Positions 8,271-14,387 of a DNA stretch of 15,810 nucleotides are shown in pieces (within the stretch, counting starts at the first letter, position 1; each line of letters opens with the position of its first letter). The notes below the pieces were generated by a model. That model was given only the letters and a program-made list of their open reading frames with translations. It was not told where the DNA came from and searched no databases. Source of the stretch: 66-474 sp035695065 (lineage in GTDB: Bacteria; Pseudomonadota; Gammaproteobacteria; Xanthomonadales; Rhodanobacteraceae); assembly GCA_035695065.1 (NCBI GenBank), contig DASSEW010000062.1:1-15810 (forward strand), written 5' to 3'. The translations under genes were made by a program, and so were the position numbers.

Positions 8271-8957
8271 TCATGCGAGTCGTCCTTCGACGATTTCGTA
8301 GGCGCGCGCGCAGCGTTCCGCCAGCGCGGGATCGTGCGTCACCAGCACCAGCGTGGTGCGATGCTGGCGATTGAGGTCGAACAGCAGGTTGCCGATCGCC
8401 TTGCCGGTGTGGCGATCGAGGTTGCCGGTGGGCTCGTCCGCGAACAGGATGCGCGGCGCATGCACGAACGCGCGTGCCAGCGCCACGCGCTGCTGCTCGC
8501 CGCCGGACAACTGATGCGGATAATGCGCGCCGCGCTTGCCCAGGCCGACCGCGGCCAGTGCATCGCGCACGCGCGGCAGCGCGTCGCGCGTGCCTTCCAG
8601 TTCCAGCGGCAGCAGCACGTTTTCCTCGGCGGTCAACGCAGGCAGCAGATGGAACGACTGGAAGACGAAACCGACCAGCCGCCTGCGCAACGCCGCGCGC
8701 GCTTCCTCGTCCAGCGTCTCCAGCGCGCGGCCGTCCAGCAACACGCTGCCGGTACTGGGCAGGTCGAGTCCGGCGAGGATGCCGAGCAGCGTGGTCTTGC
8801 CCGAGCCCGAGGCGCCGGTGATCGCCACGGTTTCCCCGGCATTCACGTCGAGACTGACATTGTCCAGAATGTCGAGCCGGCCACCGGGCCCTTCGACGTA
8901 CTTGCCCACCCCTCGCGCGGAGAGAAGCTGGATGGAATCCTGGATGCCGTCGTGCAT
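8271..8957 (-). CDS. ybbA: ABC transporter ATPase, YbbA-like
   Basis: A 228-residue cytoplasmic ATPase of the LolD/MacB/FtsE group. All motifs are present: Walker A GASGSGKT (48-55), Q-loop Q100, signature LSGGEQQR (150-157), Walker B ILFADEP with D174 and E175, D-loop GNLDRHTG, and switch H208. It should power the permease encoded just downstream. The start chosen is the ATG at 8957, with GAGG about 9 bases before it. A much longer in-frame start at 9362 lies within tesA on the other strand and gives no ABC homology. The chosen ATG overlaps the ATG of tesA on the opposite strand by two bases (CATG). The tesA-ybbA-ybbP arrangement is the same as in E. coli, which supports the orthology. Confidence 0.93.
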   Translation of the reverse strand: MHDGIQDSIQLLSARGVGKYVEGPGGRLDILDNVSLDVNAGETVAITGASGSGKTTLLGILAGLDLPSTGSVLLDGRALETLDEEARAALRRRLVGFVFQSFHLLPALTAEENVLLPLELEGTRDALPRVRDALAAVGLGKRGAHYPHQLSGGEQQRVALARAFVHAPRILFADEPTGNLDRHTGKAIGNLLFDLNRQHRTTLVLVTHDPALAERCARAYEIVEGRLA

Positions 8958-9567
8958 GCGCCGTGGCCTCGTGCTGTTGCTGCTGATCTGTGCGTCGCTG
9001 GCGAATGCGGCACCCGCATCGAAAACCATCCTGCTGCTGGGCGATTCGCTTTCGGCCGCCCACAACATCCCGGTGAATGCGGGCTGGCCGACACTGCTGC
9101 AGGCGCGCCTCACCCACATGCGGCCAGAGTACAAGCTCGTCAATGCCAGCATCAGCGGCGCGACCACCGCCGACGGCGTGAGCAGATTGCCGGGGCTGCT
9201 CAAGCAATACCATCCGGCGATCGTCATGCTGGAGCTCGGCGCCAACGACGGCTTGCGCGGATTGCCGCTTGCGGAAATCCGCCAGAACCTCACCGCCATG
9301 GTGCAGCAGTGCAGGCAAAGTGGCGCGAAGGTGCTGCTGCTCGGCATCGAACTGCCGGTCAATTACGGCCCGCAGTATCGTGACGGCCTGCGCGCGATCT
9401 ACGCGCAACTGGCCAAGGACGACCATGCCGGGCTGGTGCCGTTCCTGTTGCAGGGCATCGCGTTGCATCCGGAGCTGATGCAGGAAGACGGCCTGCACCC
9501 GACCGCGGCCGCGCAACCGAAGGTGCTGGACAACGTCTGGCCGGCGCTGGCGAAGATGCTGCCGTAA
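8956..9567 (+). CDS. tesA: TesA-like periplasmic GDSL esterase (thioesterase I)
   Basis: A 203-residue SGNH hydrolase (E. coli TesA is 208). The family hydrolyses acyl-CoAs, esters and lysophospholipids in the periplasm. Block I GDSLS (29-33) gives the nucleophile Ser31, SG at 67-68 is block II, GAND with Asn97 is block III, and DGLH (178-181) gives Asp178 and His181. The start at 8956 yields a compact signal peptide (MRRG, a Leu-rich core, ANA before A19). In-frame ATGs also occur at 8944 and further upstream and would lengthen the N-terminus; SD support is weak for all. It is divergent from the YbbA-like ATPase with no intergenic space, so its promoter must lie inside ybbA coding sequence. 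Products of this divergon may share membrane-lipid substrates. Confidence 0.92.
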   Translation: MRRGLVLLLLICASLANAAPASKTILLLGDSLSAAHNIPVNAGWPTLLQARLTHMRPEYKLVNASISGATTADGVSRLPGLLKQYHPAIVMLELGANDGLRGLPLAEIRQNLTAMVQQCRQSGAKVLLLGIELPVNYGPQYRDGLRAIYAQLAKDDHAGLVPFLLQGIALHPELMQEDGLHPTAAAQPKVLDNVWPALAKMLP

Positions 9568-9576
9568 TGTTTTCCT

Positions 9577-9616
9577 GCCCGGTGCGAAAAGCCCGCTGCC
9601 ATGCGGGTTTCCGGGC
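9577..9616 (+). terminator. Nested hairpin after tesA
   Basis: An inner stem AAGCCCGC (9589-9596) with GCGGGTTT (9603-9610, one G-U pair) lies inside an outer pair GCCCGG (9577-9582) with CCGGGC (9611-9616). It starts 10 bases after the tesA stop. The inner hairpin, preceded by As and ending in TTT, could act as a short intrinsic terminator, separating tesA from the response regulator. Confidence 0.45.
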
Positions 9617-9641
9617 TTCACGCAAAACTCACTCACGTGAA
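9617..9641. promoter_or_regulatory. Inverted repeat upstream of the response regulator
   Basis: TTCACG (9617-9622) and CGTGAA (9636-9641) are inverse complements, and TCACGTGA (9633-9640) is itself a palindrome, 60 to 85 bases before the regulator start. OmpR-type regulators often bind their own promoters, so this may be an operator. No convincing -35/-10 pair was found, so the assignment is speculative. Confidence 0.25.
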
Positions 9642-9700
9642 GGCACATTCGCCCGATGATCGCCTTCCATAGCCACGTTTCAACTTTCGAGGGGCCTCGC

Positions 9701-10420
9701 ATGAGCGCGCGAGAAGACCAATCCGGCCTGGTGCTGCTGGTTGAGGACAACCGCGGCATCGCCGAGATGATTGGGGAATTCCTGGAGCGACGGGGCTACT
9801 CGGTGGATTATGCCGCCGACGGCGTGACCGGATTGCATCTGGCGGTGTCGGGAAGTTTCGACGTGGTGGTGCTGGACCTGATGCTGCCCGGCATGGATGG
9901 CCTCGAGGTCTGCCGCAAGCTGCGCAACGAGGCGAAGAAGTCCACGCCGGTGCTGATGCTGACCGCGCGCGACACGCTCGAGGACAAATTGATCGGGCTG
10001 GACGCCGGCGCCGACGATTACCTGGTCAAGCCGTTCGAGCCACGCGAACTGGAAGCGCGCGTGCGCGCGCTGATCCGCCGCGACCGTCGCCAGGTTTCCG
10101 CCGAAGTGCTGCGCGTGGGCGACCTGATGCTGGATACCGCAACCTTGCGCCTGACCCGCGGCGGCGAGGAATTGCAGGTCTCGCCGATCGGCCTGAAGTT
10201 GCTCACCATCCTGATGCGCGAGTCGCCGCGCGTGGTCAGCCGGCGCGACATCGAGCGCGAGATCTGGGGCGACACGCTGCCCGATTCGGACACGCTGCGC
10301 TCGCATCTTTACAACCTGCGCAAGGTGATCGACAAGCCGTTTACGCGGCCGCTGTTGCACACCATCCACAGTGCCGGTTATCGCCTGGCCGATCTCGACG
10401 CAGAGATCGCCGCCGGCTAG
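9701..10420 (+). CDS. OmpR-family response regulator
   Basis: A 239-residue DNA-binding response regulator. The receiver domain (about 10-125) has the acidic pair E15/D16, the phospho-acceptor Asp59 (VVVLDLMLPGMDG), Thr88 (LTARD) and Lys110 (LVKPFEP). The C-terminal winged helix (about 137-230) has the typical SHLYNLRKVID recognition helix and HTIHSAGYRL wing. The ATG at 9701 is chosen because GAGGGG ends 6 bases before it; an in-frame ATG at 9656 lacks an SD. It is 21 bases upstream of the kinase gene, its likely partner, and the pair is probably co-transcribed. The target genes cannot be read from sequence; the neighbouring BlaI/M56 genes are possible but unproven. Confidence 0.95.
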   Translation: MSAREDQSGLVLLVEDNRGIAEMIGEFLERRGYSVDYAADGVTGLHLAVSGSFDVVVLDLMLPGMDGLEVCRKLRNEAKKSTPVLMLTARDTLEDKLIGLDAGADDYLVKPFEPRELEARVRALIRRDRRQVSAEVLRVGDLMLDTATLRLTRGGEELQVSPIGLKLLTILMRESPRVVSRRDIEREIWGDTLPDSDTLRSHLYNLRKVIDKPFTRPLLHTIHSAGYRLADLDAEIAAG

Positions 10421-10441
10421 CGCACTGGCAGACCCCCGGAG

Positions 10442-11341
10442 ATGAACGTGCGCCGTCGCGCAATCATCGGGCGCAGGCGTGGCGCCGGAACCGGCGCGGG
10501 CCAGGGCCATGCCGCGGTCATCGCGCTCGCCAACGCGGTACGCGGCTGGGATCCCAACCAGCCGGATGCCTCCGCTTTCGACCCGGCTTCGCTCCAGCTG
10601 GAAGATGCCGACGTCGCCGTGCTGGCGAAGGCGCTGCACTCCCTCGCGTCGCGGCTGGAGGCTTTCGGCGAACGCGAGCGCAACTTCACCCGCGACGCCA
10701 GCCACGAGCTGCGCACGCCGCTGACGGTGATCAAGGTCGCCGCCGACGTGCTCGCCGACGAGGAAAACCTCAGCAATTTCGCGCGGCGATCCATCGGCCG
10801 CGTCCGCCATTCGGTGCGCGAGATCGAGGCGCTGATCGAGGCGTTCCTGGTGCTGGCGCGCGAATCCGATACCGGATTGCCGGAAGAGGATTTCCTGGTC
10901 AACGACGTGGTGCGCGAGGAAGTGGATCGCTACCGCGACCTGCTCGGCACCAAACCGGTGGAGATGCGGCTGGACGAACAGGCGCGCTTCGCCCTGCATG
11001 CACCGCCGCGCGTGTTCGCGGTGGTGATCGGCAACCTGCTGCGCAACGCCTGCCTTTACACCGAGCGCGGCAGCATCGTGGTCGGCATCCACGAGGGCGA
11101 GATCCGCGTCACCGATACCGGCTGCGGCATGGACGAGGAAGACCTCGCGCGCGCGTTCCAGACCTTCTACAAAGGCAGCCGCACCGGCGCGCAGGGGCAC
11201 GGCATCGGGCTCGCGGTGGTGCGTCGCATCGCCGATCGCTTCCGCTGGCCGGTCGAGCTGGAGAGCGCGCCCGGCCGTGGCACCGTGGCCACGCTGCGGT
11301 TTCCCAAGGCCATGGCGGTCAGCAGCGCGCTGCCGCGCTGA
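10442..11341 (+). CDS. Histidine kinase lacking membrane sensor domain
   Basis: A 299-residue sensor kinase core. HisKA with the H-box FTRDASHELRTPL has the phospho-accepting His88; the ATPase domain shows the N-box (N198, N202), G1 DTGCGM (225-230) and G2 GHGIGL (252-257). Related kinases beside OmpR-type regulators usually have two membrane helices, a periplasmic sensor and a HAMP linker. Here only about 60 residues precede HisKA, starting with an Arg/Gly-rich stretch and then an ALANAVRGWDP segment like the end of a HAMP. No hydrophobic helix exists in this frame or the other two plus frames between the regulator stop and this point. GGAG at 10438-10441 abuts the ATG, so translation may instead begin at GTG 10448, 6 bases away. 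It is either a soluble kinase or a gene shortened by deletion; the catalytic motifs are intact. Confidence 0.88.
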   Translation: MNVRRRAIIGRRRGAGTGAGQGHAAVIALANAVRGWDPNQPDASAFDPASLQLEDADVAVLAKALHSLASRLEAFGERERNFTRDASHELRTPLTVIKVAADVLADEENLSNFARRSIGRVRHSVREIEALIEAFLVLARESDTGLPEEDFLVNDVVREEVDRYRDLLGTKPVEMRLDEQARFALHAPPRVFAVVIGNLLRNACLYTERGSIVVGIHEGEIRVTDTGCGMDEEDLARAFQTFYKGSRTGAQGHGIGLAVVRRIADRFRWPVELESAPGRGTVATLRFPKAMAVSSALPR

Positions 11342-11354
11342 TTCCTTCGGGCAC

Positions 11355-11383
11355 TTGACGACCTCCGTTTACAGGCGTAAACA
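11355..11383 (+). promoter_or_regulatory. Putative promoter of the BlaI-M56 operon
   Basis: TTGACG (11355-11360, five of six matches to TTGACA) and TAAACA (11378-11383, three of six matches to TATAAT) are separated by exactly 17 bases. The start site would be near 11390, about 33 bases before the repressor ATG. Both candidate BlaI operators overlap or directly follow this promoter. Confidence 0.5.
11367..11382. promoter_or_regulatory. Candidate BlaI-type operator O1
   Basis: A perfect dyad, GTTTAC (11367-11372), four-base spacer, GTAAAC (11377-11382), located between the -35 and -10 boxes. BlaI/MecI operators are dyads with TACA/TGTA-like half-sites in the promoters they control, so the position is right for repression. 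The half-site sequence here is not identical to the staphylococcal one. Confidence 0.6.
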
Positions 11384-11393
11384 TGCGTCCAAC

Positions 11394-11409
11394 GATTACG
11401 CATGTAAAC
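11394..11409. promoter_or_regulatory. Candidate BlaI-type operator O2
   Basis: GATTAC (11394-11399), four-base spacer, GTAAAC (11404-11409): the same dyad as O1 with one changed base in the left arm. Its centre is 27 bp from that of O1. In addition ACATGCGT (11381-11388) and ACGCATGT (11398-11405) form a perfect inverted repeat bridging the two sites. It would lie just downstream of the predicted transcription start. Confidence 0.55.
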
Positions 11410-11422
11410 AGTTGGCGTGCCC

Positions 11423-11800
11423 ATGTCCGAACCGATCAGTGAAGCCGAGCGCGAAATCATGGAAGTGCTTTGGCGGCAGGCGCCGCGCAGCGCCGAGGAA
11501 ATCCTCGCCGAAGTCGGCCCGCGCCAGCGCTGGCAGGAAGGCACGGTGAAGTCGCTGCTGAACCGGCTGTTGCGCAAGCGCGCGGTCGCGGCCACGCGCG
11601 ACGGCCGCCGCTATCTCTATCGCCCGCTGCTCGCGCGCGAGCGCTACGTGCTGGATGAAAGCAAGGGCCTGCTGGATCGTCTGTTCGGCGGACGCGTGGC
11701 GCCGCTGGTCGCGCACTTCAGCGAGCAACGCAAGCTGTCGAAGAAGGACATCGCGGAATTGAAGCGACTGATCGGGGAGCTCGACGATGAGCGCCATTGA
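11423..11800 (+). CDS. BlaI/MecI-family transcriptional repressor
   Basis: A 125-residue winged-helix repressor. The N-terminal half (about 5-68) has EREIMEVLW, the helix-turn-helix with TVKSLLNRLLRK (41-52) and the wing GRRYLYRPL. The C-terminal half (about 74-120) is the dimerisation part, with LFGGRVAPLVAHFSE and LSKKDIAELKRLI. The family binds operator dyads as dimers and is inactivated when a BlaR1/MecR1-type metalloprotease cuts it; the known staphylococcal Asn-Phe site aligns with His98-Phe99 here. ATG 11423 is preferred; an in-frame GTG at 11417 would add two residues. Neither has a good SD. The stop overlaps the M56 protease gene by 14 bases, so the two are translationally coupled. 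It probably represses its own operon through the dyads at 11367-11409. Confidence 0.92.
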   Translation: MSEPISEAEREIMEVLWRQAPRSAEEILAEVGPRQRWQEGTVKSLLNRLLRKRAVAATRDGRRYLYRPLLARERYVLDESKGLLDRLFGGRVAPLVAHFSEQRKLSKKDIAELKRLIGELDDERH

Positions 11801-13343
11801 TGTGCTGCAACGGTTGTGGACGGCCACGCTGGCGTTGAGCATGGCGCTGCTGGTCGTGGCCGCGCTGCGCGGCGTGTGGCGGGGCGCGTTCGGCGTCGAA
11901 CATGCGTGTCGGTTGTGGTGGCTGCCGATGCTGGCCGTGATCGCCAGCCAGCTTCCCCACGCGGCGACGCAGGCGGTGATCGTGCGTGTGCCGGCGGTGC
12001 TGGTCGCGACGGCACCGGCGTCCACCGCGCCCGTCGTGGTTGGCACCGGCGTGGACTGGCGCATGGCCATCGCGATCGCATGGGGAGTGGGCGTTGCACT
12101 GCTGCTGCTGTTCGCGTCGTGGCGGCAGGCGCGCTTCCTGCGCGCGATCCGCGATGCGCAGCCATTCGTGCTGGACGCACCGGGCGGCATTGCCGAGGTC
12201 CTGCGTGCGTGCGATTCCACGACCGGCCCCGCGCTGGTCGGGGCGTGGCGCCCCCGCCTGGTATTGCCGAATGACTTCGAACAGCGCTACGGCGCGCACG
12301 AGCGCGCGCTGATCCTGGCGCACGAGGCGATGCACGCGCGCCGTCGCGACGGCCTGATCGGCGCGACCGCCACCGCGCTGCACGCGCTGTTCTGGTTCAA
12401 CCCGCTGGCGTGGTGGGCGCTGCGCCGCCTGCGCCGCGACCAGGAACTCGCGTGCGATGCGGCGGTGCTGCGCGAACAACCGCGCGCGCGACGCTGCTAT
12501 GCGAATGCGATGTTGAAAGCCCAGTTCGCCGGTGCGGCGTTGCCTGCCGGCAGTTTCTGGCCCGGCCATCCGATCAGGGAGCGCATCCTCATGCTGAAAT
12601 CAGCGACACCCCATTCCACCCGCCGCATTGCCGGACGCGTGGCCGTCAGCGCGCTGGCGATCGCGATCAGCGCAGCCGCCTATGCCGCCGGCCAGCCGCC
12701 GCCCGCAACGGCCGCCGCAAAATCCGATGCGCACGCGCCCGAATACCAGCTCACGATGCGCATCAAGCGCGATGGCTCGGTGCTCGGCACGCCGACAGTG
12801 TGCATGAAGGCCGGCGGTTCGGCTTCGATTTCGCAGGTCGAGAGCAACGATCACGGCGCATGGAGCCTCGATCTGAACCTGCGCGCCCAAAGCGCCGGCC
12901 GCGATGAGGTTCGCGTGGCGCTGGACGGCTCGCTGCGCGAGGGCGACGAAACCGGTCGCCTGAATGTCTCGTTGAGCGGTCCAGTCGGCAAGCCGATGTC
13001 GGTGCGCATGGACGGCGCGCCGAAGCTCGAACTGGAATTGGTGCCGCTGCGTGGTTGCCCTGCGCGACACGCCCTGCCGCCGCCGCCCCCGCCCCCGCCG
13101 CCTGGCGCACCGCCACCTCCGCCGCCCCCGCATGATGGTGCGATGGTGATGCCGCCATTACCGACCATGCCACCGCCGCCGGTCATGCCACCACGGCCCA
13201 CGATGCCGGCGTCTCCGGTGATCCCGGCGCCTCCAGCCGTCCCCATGGCCTCGGCCACGCCCGCCACGGCACCCCGGCCCGCGACGGCGCCTGTGCCTGT
13301 CGTAGCACCCGCTCCGCAGCCGACCTCATCGGAGCAGCGTTAG
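11787..13343 (+). CDS. M56 (BlaR1-type) membrane metalloprotease
   Basis: A 518-residue membrane zinc protease, expected to receive a signal and lead to cleavage of the BlaI-type repressor encoded just upstream. Hydrophobic segments lie at about 13-28, 38-56, 93-111 and 283-301. The zinc site is HEAMH (179-183, catalytic Glu180) with Glu220 in DQELACD as likely third ligand. BlaR1 proper ends in a penicillin-binding sensor domain; here the part after the last helix is instead a ~110-residue, beta-rich segment (316-428) with two cysteines, C339 and C424, then about 85 residues rich in Pro, Ala and Met (430-515) with two poly-Pro runs. There is no TonB-like C-terminal domain after the Pro-rich part. 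The topology puts this region in the periplasm. The inducing signal is unknown and no beta-lactamase gene is in the window. Confidence 0.88.
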   Translation: MSAIDVLQRLWTATLALSMALLVVAALRGVWRGAFGVEHACRLWWLPMLAVIASQLPHAATQAVIVRVPAVLVATAPASTAPVVVGTGVDWRMAIAIAWGVGVALLLLFASWRQARFLRAIRDAQPFVLDAPGGIAEVLRACDSTTGPALVGAWRPRLVLPNDFEQRYGAHERALILAHEAMHARRRDGLIGATATALHALFWFNPLAWWALRRLRRDQELACDAAVLREQPRARRCYANAMLKAQFAGAALPAGSFWPGHPIRERILMLKSATPHSTRRIAGRVAVSALAIAISAAAYAAGQPPPATAAAKSDAHAPEYQLTMRIKRDGSVLGTPTVCMKAGGSASISQVESNDHGAWSLDLNLRAQSAGRDEVRVALDGSLREGDETGRLNVSLSGPVGKPMSVRMDGAPKLELELVPLRGCPARHALPPPPPPPPPGAPPPPPPPHDGAMVMPPLPTMPPPPVMPPRPTMPASPVIPAPPAVPMASATPATAPRPATAPVPVVAPAPQPTSSEQR

Positions 13344-13345
13344 GC

Positions 13346-13358
13346 CATACTTGCGGCA
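13346..13358 (+). promoter_or_regulatory. Putative -10 box for a leaderless asparaginase mRNA
   Basis: CATACT (13346-13351) matches TATAAT in four of six positions and is followed by six bases and then the ATG at 13358. This is the same geometry as at nudE. No SD is present, and the preceding gene ends at 13343, so a leaderless start is plausible. No -35 box was recognised. Confidence 0.3.
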
Positions 13359-14281
13359 TGGATGCCCACGACAACGCGCCGGTGCTGCTGATCCACGGCG
13401 GCGCCGGCGTGATCCGGAAAGACACTGACGAAAGCGAGCAGGCGATCCGCACCGCACTTGCTGATGCACTGCGCGCGGGCTTCGCGAAACTGCAAGCGGG
13501 TGGCTCCGCGCTGGATGCGGTGGGCGCAGCGGTCGTGGAGCTGGAGGATGCGCCGCATTTCAATGCCGGCCATGGTGCGGTGTTCACCCATGATGGCGGC
13601 AACGAACTGGATGCCGCGATCATGGAGGGCGCGGGCTTGCGCGCCGGCGCGATCGCGGGCGTGCAGCGCGTGCGCAATCCCATCCTGCTGGCGCGCGCGG
13701 TGATGGAACATTCGCCGCACGTGATGCTGGCCGGCACGGGCGCGGAAAGTTTTGCGCAAGGGCAGGGCATCGCATTGGTCGAACCGGATTACTTCCGCAC
13801 CGGACATCGCTGGCGGCAATTGCAGGAAGCGCTCGCGAAAGAAGCCACCGGCAAGGACTCGACCGATTACTTCGGCACGGTCGGTGCGGTCGCGCGCGAT
13901 GCGCGCGGCCGGCTCGCCGCGGCCACATCCACCGGCGGCATGACCAACAAGCGCTGGAACCGGATCGGCGACTCGCCGGTGATCGGCGCCGGCACCTACG
14001 CGAACGCGCACTGCGCGGTCTCCGGCACCGGTCGGGGCGAGTTCTACCTCCGCACCTGCGCCGCGCACGCGATCTGCATGCGCGTCGCGCAAGGCGAGCC
14101 GCTGGCGGGCGTGGCCGAAGACCTCATCAATCGCGAAATCCCGCGGCTCGGCGGCAACGGTGGTGCGATCGTGCTCGGGCGCGATGGAGCCTTCGCGCTG
14201 CCGTTCAACACGCAAGGCATGTACCGCGGCTGGATCGGTGCGGATGGCGAACCGCACGTCGCGATCTATCGCGACGAATAG
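13358..14281 (+). CDS. iaaA: Isoaspartyl peptidase/L-asparaginase (T2 family)
   Basis: A 307-residue Ntn-hydrolase precursor of the plant-type asparaginase family (E. coli IaaA is about 320). It removes beta-aspartyl residues from isoaspartyl dipeptides and hydrolyses asparagine, in the cytoplasm. The precursor cuts itself before the nucleophile Thr174 in DYFGTVGAVARD. The usual substrate pocket follows: TSTGG (190-194), NRIGDSPVIGAGTYA with Arg202 and Asp205, and SGTGRGE with Thr224-Gly225. The N-terminal LLIHGGAG and the FNAGHGAVFT motif are also typical. There is no signal peptide. It starts 14 bases after the M56 gene, so co-transcription with it is possible, but a -10-like box suggests its own leaderless transcript. 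It converges on the TlpA-like gene, with repeat copy C between. Confidence 0.94.
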   Translation: MDAHDNAPVLLIHGGAGVIRKDTDESEQAIRTALADALRAGFAKLQAGGSALDAVGAAVVELEDAPHFNAGHGAVFTHDGGNELDAAIMEGAGLRAGAIAGVQRVRNPILLARAVMEHSPHVMLAGTGAESFAQGQGIALVEPDYFRTGHRWRQLQEALAKEATGKDSTDYFGTVGAVARDARGRLAAATSTGGMTNKRWNRIGDSPVIGAGTYANAHCAVSGTGRGEFYLRTCAAHAICMRVAQGEPLAGVAEDLINREIPRLGGNGGAIVLGRDGAFALPFNTQGMYRGWIGADGEPHVAIYRDE

Positions 14282-14297
14282 CGCGCGATGCGTGCAT

Positions 14298-14367
14298 GTA
14301 GGGCGGGCATTGCCCGCCAATACCGCTGTTGCCGAGCCTTGACTGCGGCGGATATCGTCCGCCCTAC
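14298..14367. repeat. Double-hairpin dispersed repeat, copy C
   Basis: Outer arms GTAGGGCGG (14298-14306) and CCGCCCTAC (14359-14367) are exact inverse complements. Inner hairpins are GGCGGGCA/TGCCCGCC (14302-14318) and GGCGGA/TCCGCC (14347-14363). The first hairpin matches copy B base for base; the middle is 22 bases longer. It fills the gap between two convergent genes, where it could end transcription from both sides. Confidence 0.8.
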
Positions 14368-14387
14368 GGCTTTCCGCATACCCGTGC

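Noticed and set aside
6434..8374. A 646-residue plus-strand open frame opposite the permease
   Set aside because: Composition is almost only Arg, Gln, Ala and His, with no motif or signal; it mirrors the codon bias of the permease gene.
10421..10530. A frameshift hiding the kinase sensor domain
   Set aside because: The other two plus frames were read through this gap; they give stops or Arg-rich text without membrane helices, and the 21-base intergenic space leaves no room.
9680..11200. A 506-residue minus-strand open frame opposite the regulator and kinase
   Set aside because: It is antisense to two genes with complete family motifs, and its His/Gln/Ala/Arg-rich translation has no motif; it is a high-GC shadow.
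11787..13343. A classical beta-lactam resistance operon (blaI-blaR1-bla)
   Set aside because: No penicillin-binding sensor domain in the M56 protein and no beta-lactamase gene nearby; calling it beta-lactam sensing is unsupported.
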